Source: Thalassospira sp. HF15
GTDB lineage: Bacteria > Pseudomonadota > Alphaproteobacteria > Rhodospirillales > Thalassospiraceae
Length of the DNA stretch: 64,000 bases
Direction: 5' to 3'
Assembly: GCF_011806525.1 (NCBI RefSeq)
Contig: NZ_JAAVKI010000006.1
Coordinates: 62,001-126,000, forward strand
Shown: in pieces, positions 25,439 through 34,257 of the stretch
How positions within the stretch are numbered: the stretch's first letter is position 1
How the letters are laid out: each line of letters begins with the position of its first letter
Translations under genes and position numbers: made by a program
Notes under the pieces: generated by a model
Seen by the model: only the letters and a program-made list of their open reading frames with translations
The model's database searches: none
Told to the model about the DNA's origin: nothing

Positions 25439-25464
25439 GGAAGAAAAAACGAAGTCCGTGCGTT
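25439..25464 (+). promoter_or_regulatory. Predicted ECF promoter for the Gly-rich protein gene
   Basis: GGAAG at 25439-25443 and CGTT at 25461-25464 with a 17-base spacer. Transcription would begin near 25472, about 42 bases before the ATG at 25514. It matches the divergent sigma-operon promoter in boxes and spacing. Confidence 0.65.
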
Positions 25465-25473
25465 GTCCTGTCA

Positions 25474-26353
<880 letters not shown>

Positions 26354-26420
26354 GATGTCCCAGTTCAAAGCAGCTGATCCTGCTTTGACCGCCGCGGCCT
26401 GAGCCTGGGCCGTAGCAACT

Positions 26421-26459
26421 CGAAGCCCCGCCTGGCCCCCCGCCGGCGGGGTTCTTTTT
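26421..26459 (+). terminator. Intrinsic terminator after the Gly-rich gene
   Basis: A GC-rich stem, GCCCCGCC against GGCGGGG, is followed by TTCTTTTT. Confidence 0.8.
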
Positions 26460-26479
26460 GTCCGGCTTTTAATCGTGTC

Positions 26480-26513
26480 AAAACAAAACCCCTGCCAGTT
26501 TCCCGGCAGGGGT
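26480..26513 (-). terminator. Intrinsic terminator after icd
   Basis: On the minus strand, a 9-bp stem ACCCCTGCC/GGCAGGGGT with an 8-base loop is followed by TTTGTTTT. It lies 39 bases past the icd stop and faces the terminator of the convergent gene. Confidence 0.88.
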
Positions 26514-26551
26514 CTGTTTGATAGGCAAGACTGCCAGTCTGATCAGATCGA

Positions 26552-27766
26552 TCAGCCCATTGCAGCTTTCAGACCTTCGTCCAGTTTGTCGAGGAACTGG
26601 TTGGTGGTCAGCCATTTCTGGTTCGGGCCGATCAGCAGTGCCAGGTCCTTGGTCATGAAGCCGGCTTCGACGGTGTCGACACAGACTTTTTCAAGGGTTT
26701 CAGCAAACTTGACGACTTCCGGGGTACCATCGAACTCACCACGGTATTTCAGGCCCTGCGACCAGGCAAAGATCGACGCAATCGGGTTGGTCGAGGTTTC
26801 TTTACCCTGCTGGTGCTGACGATAGTGACGGGTCACGGTGCCATGTGCTGCTTCTGCTTCGACGGTCTGCCCATCCGGGGTCATCAGAACAGAGGTCATC
26901 AGACCGAGCGAGCCGAAGCCCTGTGCCACGGTGTCAGACTGAACGTCGCCGTCATAGTTCTTACAAGCCCAAACGAAACCACCGTTCCATTTCATCGCAC
27001 ATGCAACCATGTCATCGATCAGGCGGTGTTCGTAGGTGATGCCAGCGGCTTCGAACTTGTCTTTGAATTCTTCCTGGAAGACTTCTTCGAACAGGTCCTT
27101 GAAGCGACCGTCATAGGCTTTCATGATGGTGTTCTTGGTCGAGAGGTAGACCGGCCACCCAAGGTTAAGACCGTAGTTCATGCAAGCACGTGCAAAGCCC
27201 TTGATGCTGTCATCAAGGTTGTACATCGACATCGCAACGCCCGAGGACGGGAAGTCGAAGACTTCGTGTTCAATGGCTTCACCGCCGTCTGCCGGCTGGA
27301 ACTTGATGGTCAATTTACCTGCGCCCGGAACCTTGAAGTCGGTCGCGCGGTACTGGTCACCAAATGCGTGACGACCGATAACGATCGGCTGGGTCCAACC
27401 CGGAACCAGACGCGGAACGTTCGAACAAATGATCGGCTGACGGAAAACGGTACCGCCAATGATGTTACGGATGGTGCCGTTCGGCGACTTCCACATCTTT
27501 TTCAGATCAAATTCTTCAACGCGCTGCTCATCAGGGGTGATGGTTGCGCATTTGACACCAACGCGGTGTTCCTTGATGGCGTTTGCCGCATCAATGGTGA
27601 TCTGGTCGTCGGTCTCGTCACGTTTCTGAACTGAAAGGTCATAGTATTTCAGGTCAATATCGAGATACGGCAGGATCAGTTTGTTCTTGATGAAGTCCCA
27701 GATGATCCGGGTCATCTCATCGCCGTCGAGCTCGACGACTGGATTCTTAACTTTAATCTTGCTCAT
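26552..27766 (-). CDS. icd: NADP-dependent isocitrate dehydrogenase
   Basis: A 404-residue TCA-cycle enzyme converting isocitrate to 2-oxoglutarate, CO2 and NADPH. It belongs to the homodimeric, eukaryote-like type common in alphaproteobacteria. The start [23 protein letters not shown] is typical of that type. The substrate loop [20 protein letters not shown], the metal-site Asp in [30 protein letters not shown] and the cofactor region [14 protein letters not shown] are all intact. The ATG at 27766 follows AAGGGAG; the open frame continues upstream without a better start. It is a single gene with its own terminator. Confidence 0.96.
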   Translation of the reverse strand: MSKIKVKNPVVELDGDEMTRIIWDFIKNKLILPYLDIDLKYYDLSVQKRDETDDQITIDAANAIKEHRVGVKCATITPDEQRVEEFDLKKMWKSPNGTIRNIIGGTVFRQPIICSNVPRLVPGWTQPIVIGRHAFGDQYRATDFKVPGAGKLTIKFQPADGGEAIEHEVFDFPSSGVAMSMYNLDDSIKGFARACMNYGLNLGWPVYLSTKNTIMKAYDGRFKDLFEEVFQEEFKDKFEAAGITYEHRLIDDMVACAMKWNGGFVWACKNYDGDVQSDTVAQGFGSLGLMTSVLMTPDGQTVEAEAAHGTVTRHYRQHQQGKETSTNPIASIFAWSQGLKYRGEFDGTPEVVKFAETLEKVCVDTVEAGFMTKDLALLIGPNQKWLTTNQFLDKLDEGLKAAMG

Positions 27767-28186
27767 AGAATACTCCCTTGCTGGCCGCGGCCGACATGCA
27801 GCGCGGCTGCCATTCAAGATGGTTAAATCTCTGTCTTCCGGCGCGCGAGGGAGCGCCCTGGCCGCGTCGGGAGCCCGCAACATACAGGAAGCCACCAGAA
27901 AATCAAAGAGGGCTGGAATACAACAATGTGATGAGGGCCACGAAACGCAGAATTCCGGGCGTTGCCAACGCAAACTTGAGAAGTTTGGCGTGCAAAAAAG
28001 TGCAATGATCCTGATCGCTTAGACGATTTTGGCAAAATGTTCGAAAAAACGGTCTATCGGCTTCACCATGCTGATTTTTATGATCCGGATCAATGAACGG
28101 ATGGTCAGTTAACCGGTAATGTGATGCTATTGCCGCTGGACGGCGGAGACTCCGTTATCATATGACGCCATCAAAGGGGGACTACC
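27767..28186. other. Intergenic stretch without a recognised gene
   Basis: A gap of 420 bases between icd and the small membrane-protein gene. The open frames in it overlap icd's leader in antisense and show no family features. It must hold the icd promoter on one side and that of the small gene on the other. I see no hairpin or repeat worth naming. Confidence 0.5.
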
Positions 28187-28360
28187 ATGAACATGACGAC
28201 TGAAAACATTGCTGTCCTTGTGATCTGCGTCGTGGGTTTCTGCCTGCTGGCAGTTGGCTTTACCAATCGTGACCGCGACTGGGGTGTCGCCATGATGTGG
28301 GTTGGCGTCCTGACCATGCTGGGGCCGGTTGCGTGGCGATTATTGACGCTATTTGGATAA
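28187..28360 (+). CDS. Small two-helix membrane protein, 57 residues
   Basis: ATG at 28187 follows AAGGGGGACTACC. The protein has a short polar start (MNMTTEN), a first hydrophobic helix IAVLVICVVGFCLLAVGF, a charged turn TNRDRDWG, and a second helix VAMMWVGVLTMLGPVAWRLLTLF ending two residues before the stop. The layout (ribosome site, charged turn, two clean helices) supports a real gene. No family is recognised. It lies alone, upstream of and convergent with the tetR gene at 28445. Its function is unknown. Confidence 0.65.
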   Translation: MNMTTENIAVLVICVVGFCLLAVGFTNRDRDWGVAMMWVGVLTMLGPVAWRLLTLFG

Positions 28361-28444
28361 GAGCTTGTGCATAACGCGCCCTGAACGGGGCAGGGGGCGT
28401 GAACATGCATGTAACCAGAAAGAATTCAGGCTTGATCTGAGCGC

Positions 28445-29086
28445 TCAGGACGTCATTTTTTCCGGATCAAGCCCGTGGCCGCGCAGGAACATGTCCACGG
28501 CTGCAATCACATGGCTGCGCAGATCCTTTTCCTGTGGTTCCCAGTCGATATAGGACATTTGCCGAATATCGTAGTCCGCCTTGATCAGGCTGGAAAAGAA
28601 CACGGCGGCTTGCCACGGATTGCCCTTCGGGAAGTTGCCATCAGACATCTGACGTTCGAAATAGGACGCGATATAGCGGCGACCGGTCATCAGTCCGCTT
28701 TCATAAAAGACCTTGCCCAGTTTCGGGAAGCGCGGCACCTCGGCCAGAAACAGTCGCATATAGCGAATGGTGTCGGGCATGGTCAGAAGCGTCATCAGTG
28801 TTTCGCCGTAATGGATCAGGGCCGCGCGAAGCGGCATATCCGACATTTCAAGATCACTCATGACAGAGGTGATTCGACCCGTGCAGTCGCGAATGACTGC
28901 TTCGAACACACCATCCTTGTTGCCAAAAAGTTCATAGATCGTACGACGTGATCCCCCGGCCTCGGCTGTGACCATTTCCAGTGTCGTACCGGCAAGTCCA
29001 TGTTCGCAAAACAATTCCCGTGCCGCTGCGATGATCGCTTCACGGCGTTTCAGGGTTCTTGGATCTATCTTCTTGGTGTCTGACAC
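28445..29086 (-). CDS. TetR/AcrR family repressor of the adjacent efflux operon
   Basis: A 213-residue TetR regulator. The helix-turn-helix is REAIIAAARELFCEHGLAGTTLEMVTAEAGGSRRTIYELFGNKDGV, followed by a TetR_C-type ligand domain (IRYMRLFLAEVPRFPKLGKVFYESG). I choose the GTG at 29086; the in-frame ATGs at 29134 and 29164 lie inside the operator region. It is divergent from the EmrAB-type efflux genes and two TGGTACT-N4-A(G/A)TACCA palindromes fill the gap. By position it represses both directions until a toxic ligand binds. Confidence 0.88.
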   Translation of the reverse strand: MSDTKKIDPRTLKRREAIIAAARELFCEHGLAGTTLEMVTAEAGGSRRTIYELFGNKDGVFEAVIRDCTGRITSVMSDLEMSDMPLRAALIHYGETLMTLLTMPDTIRYMRLFLAEVPRFPKLGKVFYESGLMTGRRYIASYFERQMSDGNFPKGNPWQAAVFFSSLIKADYDIRQMSYIDWEPQEKDLRSHVIAAVDMFLRGHGLDPEKMTS

Positions 29087-29115
29087 AGGGGGATTCCGAT
29101 TCCGGACTTGACGTT

Positions 29116-29163
29116 TGGTACTGGATAGTACCATAAATACACAAATGGTACTGATCAATACCA
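29116..29163. promoter_or_regulatory. Paired TetR operators, TGGTACT-N4-AGTACCA
   Basis: TGGTACTGGATAGTACCA at 29116-29133 is a perfect 7-4-7 palindrome. TGGTACTGATCAATACCA at 29146-29163 matches it with one half-site change. They are 30 bp apart centre to centre, about three helical turns, so two dimers could sit on the same face of DNA. They lie between the tetR start (29086) and the adaptor start (29181). Confidence 0.75.
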
Positions 29164-29180
29164 AAAGGAAAAATCAGGCG

Positions 29181-30284
29181 ATGAGTGTGAAAAAGATCAT
29201 TCTGCCCCTGATCGCAGCGGCGATTATCGGTGGCGGTGGATATTACGGGTACTATTGGGTGACCGAAGGTCAGTACCATGAAAGTACCGACAACGCCTAT
29301 CTTCAGGCGGATGAAGTCGCCGTGTCTCCCAAGGTATCAGGCTATGTTGGTGAATTGCGGGTTGGGGAAAACCAGCCGGTGCATAAAGGCGACCTTTTGC
29401 TGACCATCAAGGATGAGGATTTCCGCCTTGAGTTGGCCAAGGCTAACGCGGCCCTTGAGGCGCGCCGATCCGCTGTTGGTACCATGGAACAACAGATTGC
29501 CCTTCAGGATGCCGCGATCAAGCAGGCGCGCGCCAATGTCGATATCGCGCGGGTCGAACTGGAACGCACCAGCGACGATTTCAAACGTTACGAAGATCTG
29601 GTCAAAAAGGGTGCGGCCAGCCGTCAGAAATTCGATTACGCCAAGGCCGATCGTCAAACAGCACAGGCAGAGGTCGCGGCCGCCAACGCGACCTTGGCGG
29701 TGGAAAAGGGGCGCCTTGGTGTGTTGCGCGCCCAGAAAGTCGAGGCCGAGCGTGCGGTAAGTCAGGCCGAAGCCGCGCGTGATCTGGCGCGACAGGCCCT
29801 TGATGATACCAAGATTTATGCGCCGTTTGATGGCGTGGTCGGCAATCGTTCGGTTCAGACCGGCGCACTGGTCCAACCGGGTGAGCAGCTTTTGGTGCTG
29901 GTGCCATTGCCGGGTACCTATATCGTCGCGAATTTCAAGGAAACCCAGATCAGCCACATGGCCCCGGGTCAGAAAGTCTCGGTCGAGGTTGATGCCTTTC
30001 CGGATGCCGAAATTATCGGCCATGTCGCAAGTTTTGCCCCGGCGACAGGCGCGCAGTTCAGCCTGTTGCCGCCGGAAAACGCCACCGGGAACTTCACCAA
30101 AATCACCCAGCGTGTGCCGGTCCGAATTGAGCTTGATAACAGCAAATGGGCCAAGGCATTGCGTCCGGGCCTGTCGGTGGTTGTCAATGTTGATACCCGC
30201 AATGCCAACGGCGAGGAAGAAACCGCCGGTATTGGACTTGCACAGGGTGTGGTCCCGATCGCGGAACTCTCGGAGCGCAACTGA
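29181..30284 (+). CDS. HlyD-family membrane fusion protein, EmrA-like
   Basis: A 367-residue periplasmic adaptor of a tripartite efflux pump. An N-terminal membrane anchor (IILPLIAAAIIGGGGYYGYYW) is followed by the lipoyl/barrel strand region (YLQADEVAVSPKVSGYVGELRVGENQPVHKGD). A long coiled-coil hairpin (about 95-210, rich in Ala, Gln, Arg) and the closing half (TKIYAPFDGVVGNRSVQTGALVQPGEQLL) come next. The start at 29181 begins with MSVKK. Its stop overlaps the MFS gene by one base, so they are co-translated. No outer-membrane channel is encoded here. Probable control by the divergent TetR. Confidence 0.9.
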   Translation: MSVKKIILPLIAAAIIGGGGYYGYYWVTEGQYHESTDNAYLQADEVAVSPKVSGYVGELRVGENQPVHKGDLLLTIKDEDFRLELAKANAALEARRSAVGTMEQQIALQDAAIKQARANVDIARVELERTSDDFKRYEDLVKKGAASRQKFDYAKADRQTAQAEVAAANATLAVEKGRLGVLRAQKVEAERAVSQAEAARDLARQALDDTKIYAPFDGVVGNRSVQTGALVQPGEQLLVLVPLPGTYIVANFKETQISHMAPGQKVSVEVDAFPDAEIIGHVASFAPATGAQFSLLPPENATGNFTKITQRVPVRIELDNSKWAKALRPGLSVVVNVDTRNANGEEETAGIGLAQGVVPIAELSERN

Positions 30285-31861
30285 TGGCAACCGCGTCCGA
30301 GGCATCGGTTCATCCGGAAAGTCGGCCCATGGAAACCGCCCAGTTTGTTGGTTGGGTGGCGATGGTGGTCGGCATGTTTCTGGCGATCCTCGATATTCAG
30401 ATCGTGGCCAGTTCGCTTGAAAACATTCAGGCCGGATTGTCAGCAAGCCCGGATGAGATCGGCTGGGTGCAGACCAGTTACCTGATTGCCGAAGTGGTGA
30501 TGATTCCGCTTTCCGGGTTTCTGTCCCGCCTGATGTCAACGCGTTGGCTGTTCGTGATTTCGGCCCTTGGCTTTACCGTGATGTCGGTGGCGTCCGCCTT
30601 TGCCTGGTCGATTGAAAGCATGATCTGGTTTCGCGCGCTGCAGGGGTTCCTTGGCGGGGCGATGATCCCGACCGTCTTTGCCACCACCTATATCATCTTC
30701 CCGCCCGAAAAGCGTAATACAGCCTCGGTCATGACCGGGTTGATTGCCACCCTGGCGCCAACCATCGGCCCGACCCTTGGCGGGTTTTTGACCCAATCAT
30801 TGTCTTGGCACTGGCTGTTTCTTATCAATGTCATTCCCGGCCTGATGATCGCCGCTGTTGTTGCCATGACCCTGCGCGTGGATCGCGGGGATATCGGGTT
30901 GCTTAAGGGGTTTGACCTGCGCGGTCTTTTGTCGATGGCAGTGTTCCTGGGCAGTCTTGAATATGTGCTCGATGAAGGCCCCAAGGATGACTGGTTTGAT
31001 GAAACCGCGATCATTTACGGCACCATCACCTGCGTAATTGCCGGGATTTATTTCTTCTGGCGGATGTTTACCTATGACAAGCCGATTGTGGATCTGAAAT
31101 CCTTTGCCGATCGCAATTTCACCATGGGATGTGTGTTCAGCTTTACACTCGGTGTCGGGCTTTATGGCAGTGTCTATCTGATGCCGCTGATGCTGGGCCG
31201 CGTGCGGGGGTATGACAGCCTCGAAATCGGGATCGTCATGGCGGTGACCGGTATTACCCAGTTCCTCTCAGCACCGATTGCCGGGAAAATGACCGCGAAA
31301 TATCCGCCGCGTGTGGTGCTGGGCATCGGACTTGCCCTGTTTGCAGCCGGCCTTGCCATGCATGGCTTCAACACCAGCGAGGTCTCATTTAACGAACTGA
31401 TCTGGCCGCAGGTCGTGCGTGGGGCGGCATTGATGTTTTGTATGTTGCCCGTGACCAACCTGGCACTTGGCACCTTGCCACCCGAAAAGATCAAAAATGC
31501 CAGTGGGCTTTATAACCTGATGCGCAATCTCGGTGGGGCAATTGGCATGGCGGCGATCAATACGCTGCTTGATAAGCGGATCGATTATCATTTCTCGATC
31601 TTGTCCGACCACATCAACCCGGCCAGCACGGCCTTCAAGGATTATCTTGCCACACTTACCGCACGGTTTGGTGAAATGGGTCTTGCCGATCCGCATGCAG
31701 CGGCAATGAAATTCATCGTCAATATCGTCAACCGTGAAGCGTCGATCATTTCATTTAATGACGTCTATCTGGCGATGGCGGCGGCATTTGTGATGGCCTT
31801 TATGTTGCTGCCATTTGCCAAGCCAACACGCGCGACAGCCGGCGGCGGTGGCGCGCATTAA
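30284..31861 (+). CDS. DHA2-family MFS drug/proton antiporter, EmrB-like
   Basis: A 525-residue inner-membrane transporter of the 14-helix DHA2 group. Motif C-like GGFLTQSLSWHWLFLINVIPG, the EmrB-type LDIQIVASSLENIQAGLSAS segment after helix 1 and the PEKRNTASVMTGLIATLAPTIGPTLGG region are clear. It exports toxic compounds by proton antiport together with the HlyD-type adaptor. The ATG at 30284 shares its A with the TGA of the adaptor gene. Two intrinsic terminators follow. Confidence 0.92.
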   Translation: MATASEASVHPESRPMETAQFVGWVAMVVGMFLAILDIQIVASSLENIQAGLSASPDEIGWVQTSYLIAEVVMIPLSGFLSRLMSTRWLFVISALGFTVMSVASAFAWSIESMIWFRALQGFLGGAMIPTVFATTYIIFPPEKRNTASVMTGLIATLAPTIGPTLGGFLTQSLSWHWLFLINVIPGLMIAAVVAMTLRVDRGDIGLLKGFDLRGLLSMAVFLGSLEYVLDEGPKDDWFDETAIIYGTITCVIAGIYFFWRMFTYDKPIVDLKSFADRNFTMGCVFSFTLGVGLYGSVYLMPLMLGRVRGYDSLEIGIVMAVTGITQFLSAPIAGKMTAKYPPRVVLGIGLALFAAGLAMHGFNTSEVSFNELIWPQVVRGAALMFCMLPVTNLALGTLPPEKIKNASGLYNLMRNLGGAIGMAAINTLLDKRIDYHFSILSDHINPASTAFKDYLATLTARFGEMGLADPHAAAMKFIVNIVNREASIISFNDVYLAMAAAFVMAFMLLPFAKPTRATAGGGGAH

Positions 31862-31947
31862 AGGACATCCATCGCATCAGGACAGACGAAACAAGCCGCA
31901 CATTCATCCCCCCGACCCCGCGAGCTTCCCCTGCTCGAGTGCGGCTT

Positions 31948-31979
31948 GGCCGACCTCCTTCCCCGGAGGTCGGCTTTTT
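31948..31979 (+). terminator. Intrinsic terminator after the efflux operon
   Basis: A perfect 10-bp stem GCCGACCTCC/GGAGGTCGGC with a 6-base loop is followed by TTTTT. Confidence 0.92.
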
Positions 31980-32023
31980 CTTTTCGGTTTTATGATAGTT
32001 CGTCGGTCGCGCCCCAAAACGTG

Positions 32024-32055
32024 AAACGCCCGGGCTTGTGCACCCGGGCGTTTTT
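32024..32055. terminator. Second terminator, probably bidirectional
   Basis: An 11-bp stem AAACGCCCGGG/CCCGGGCGTTT with an 8-base loop is followed by TT on the plus strand and by TTT on the minus strand, so it can stop the efflux operon and the convergent DMT gene. Apart from the two terminators, 31862-32195 holds nothing I recognise. Confidence 0.8.
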
Positions 32056-32195
32056 GCCTTTCGGGGGGTACACCGAAAGACGCAGGATGTCGGGGGACAT
32101 TGTGACTGGGGAGGGTCACATGTTCTCTCCGATGGAGGGGAGAGATGCATCCTGCAGGGAGGCCGTAGTATCTGCTTTCTTACTGTCTTGCTTGG

Positions 32196-33173
32196 TCAGC
32201 TCGCGTTTTGAGCGACCGGGTTGTCTGAAGTCGCCACGCGCAATTTGGTCCTTGCGGCGTGGCGGTATTTTGAAACTGTTATCTGGATAATCCCGATCAT
32301 CACCAAAAGGGAAGAGATCCAGAACACACTGTCATGGACAGGTGTCGGGGTAAGGTCGAGTTTTGCTGCCAGCATCTCAAGGCCCAAAAGGACAAAGGGC
32401 AGGATGCTGGTTGAAAGAATGTATTTCTCAACCCCCGCCGTTTTGATCGAACGCAGTGTCAGAACCATTGCTGGTCCGCGAAGCAGAATGCCGATCAAAA
32501 GCCCGGCAAGCAGCGTTTCCGTGCCAAACAATCCAGCGGTCGAGATATAGGGGATCGGAACCGGGCTGATGAAATCGATCACAGGCGGTGCGATCAGGAA
32601 AAGCGATGCAGTAATCAAAAGCAAGACGCCGGTAAAACGCAAATGCGCCCAGGCATCCTTGATCTGATTGTTCGGGTGAAGTTCTGCCACAACCGATGAC
32701 GCAACCGCGGTGACTTCAGATGCCAGCATCAACAGGACTGCCGGGTTGGAAAAACCGCCGGGCAGATGCATGGTCAGCCAAAGAGCACCGCCAATCAAAA
32801 TCGCATGCCCGAACCACTCGGAACGTCCCGGTGTTCGCCCCAAGATAAAGGTCGCGGCAATGGCGGCCAGTGGCATGCCGGTTTGCGACAAAATGCCACT
32901 TTCCGGGGCACTGATATACAAAAGTGCTGCCGTCCAGCTTACGCCGGTAAGCACGCGCAAAAAGCCATACATCCAATTGATCGGAAGTGTGAATTGCTGC
33001 CAGGGGATCCTTCGACCCGGCGCAATCAGAATAAGTGCCACGCCGCCAAAGACCAGTTGCCAGCAGGTCATGGCATAGGCGTCAACGGCAAAGCTGGTAA
33101 GCGCGATGCGGTTACACACCAGCATCAGGGCCCAGACCGTTGTGGTGCTCAATAACAGGATCAATACAGGCAT
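32196..33173 (-). CDS. DMT-superfamily (EamA) transporter
   Basis: A 325-residue inner-membrane protein with ten hydrophobic helices in two five-helix halves, as in EamA permeases. The N-terminal half contains MTCWQLVFGGVALILIAPGRR and LLYISAPESGILSQTGMPLAAIAATFILGR. The C-terminus is a basic tail (KYRHAARTKLRV). These proteins export or import metabolites and amino acids, and the substrate cannot be predicted. It shares direction with the downstream LysR gene but is separated by about 120 bases. Confidence 0.85.
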   Translation of the reverse strand: MPVLILLLSTTTVWALMLVCNRIALTSFAVDAYAMTCWQLVFGGVALILIAPGRRIPWQQFTLPINWMYGFLRVLTGVSWTAALLYISAPESGILSQTGMPLAAIAATFILGRTPGRSEWFGHAILIGGALWLTMHLPGGFSNPAVLLMLASEVTAVASSVVAELHPNNQIKDAWAHLRFTGVLLLITASLFLIAPPVIDFISPVPIPYISTAGLFGTETLLAGLLIGILLRGPAMVLTLRSIKTAGVEKYILSTSILPFVLLGLEMLAAKLDLTPTPVHDSVFWISSLLVMIGIIQITVSKYRHAARTKLRVATSDNPVAQNAS

Positions 33174-33291
33174 ATGAAGAATTTTTAAAAGTTATGATTA
33201 TTTGCCATGTTGCATCAAACGCGCACAAAGCGCGACAAGATTTTTTGATCAAGGCTGAAAAATAAGTAACGGAACGGGCTGGGTCCTGACC

Positions 33292-34155
33292 CTAGCAAAC
33301 CATGGCCAGTGCAGGATTGGGGAAACGCCGACGCATTGTTACCGCATAGAAGGTTTCAACGATGTCGGGCAGAACAAGGGCTTCGATCAGCTCGCCCCTG
33401 GCGATTTCGTCCTTGACCACGATTGGGGGAATAACCGCCAGTCCGGCCCCTTCACGTGTCAGAAGTCGCATCATTGCCATATCGTCAACTTCGGCTGCAA
33501 TTTGTGGCGAGATTTCCAGACGATCACAGAGCGCATCGAAGTCCATGCGCATGCCGCTTGAAGAAGACGGCAGGATAAGCGGTACCGTGCGCAGCAGGTC
33601 TTCAAGCTTGTCATCGGACGTGCAAAGCTTTGGGGTGCCGATCAGACCAACAGGTTGGGTATCAACCGTCTTCACCACAAACCCCGACAGGGCATCAGAG
33701 TCAGGCGGCTGGTTGGTCAAAACAACGTCAAGCTGATGGGCGGTCAATGCGTTCAGCAGTTCCGCAGAGCTGCCGGAACGCAAGATAAGTTCGATATCGG
33801 TGTTGCCCAGAACGGGTGCCAGAAAAGACAGCTGAAAGTTACGCGACAATGTTGAAATGGCCCCGACCCGCAGTGGGCGGCGAACGACGCCAGACTGTTT
33901 CAGGGTGTGGAGCAACTCACGCCCGGTGGCGAAAATTGCGTCTGCATGGTCAAGCGCAATCCGGCCTGCCTCGGTCAGGACCAGGGATCGACCGCGGCGT
34001 TCGAACAATTTTTGCCCAAGCCGTTCTTCGAGCTGCTTGATCTGACTGGAAAGTGCGGACTGCGACACATGCAGCTTTTCGGCCGCACGGGTCAGGTGCC
34101 CTTCATGCGCAACGACGTGAAAATACCGCAGGTGGTGATAATTGAACTCGGCCAT
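33292..34155 (-). CDS. LysR-type regulator divergent from dabBA
   Basis: A 287-residue LysR regulator. The N-terminal winged helix is FNYHHLRYFHVVAHEGHLTRAAEKLHVSQSALSSQIKQLEERLGQKLFERRGR; the remainder is a periplasmic-binding-like effector domain (about 90-285). The ATG at 34155 is preferred over a GTG three codons upstream. Its 102-base gap to the divergent dabB start makes it the likely activator of the inorganic-carbon genes, as CbbR-like and NhaR-like LysR proteins often are in such loci. The effector is unknown. Confidence 0.9.
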   Translation of the reverse strand: MAEFNYHHLRYFHVVAHEGHLTRAAEKLHVSQSALSSQIKQLEERLGQKLFERRGRSLVLTEAGRIALDHADAIFATGRELLHTLKQSGVVRRPLRVGAISTLSRNFQLSFLAPVLGNTDIELILRSGSSAELLNALTAHQLDVVLTNQPPDSDALSGFVVKTVDTQPVGLIGTPKLCTSDDKLEDLLRTVPLILPSSSSGMRMDFDALCDRLEISPQIAAEVDDMAMMRLLTREGAGLAVIPPIVVKDEIARGELIEALVLPDIVETFYAVTMRRRFPNPALAMVC

Positions 34156-34257
34156 ATCGTTCACTTAAACAGAACAAAACAATACAATCTATATATTTTT
34201 ATTCAGTCTGTGTCTGCCCCTATTGTCTGCTGAACGCGTGCAGAGGGGGGATACCCA

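Noticed and set aside
26813-27634. 273-codon plus-strand frame opposite icd
   Set aside because: It lies entirely antisense to a full-length isocitrate dehydrogenase with all motifs.
28361-28444. Terminator after the 57-residue gene
   Set aside because: CGCCCTG/CAGGGGGCG pairs with a bulge and lacks a T-run; too weak to call.
29337-30539. 400-codon minus-strand frame across the HlyD-type gene
   Set aside because: It overlaps two genes with clear family motifs and shows no domain of its own.
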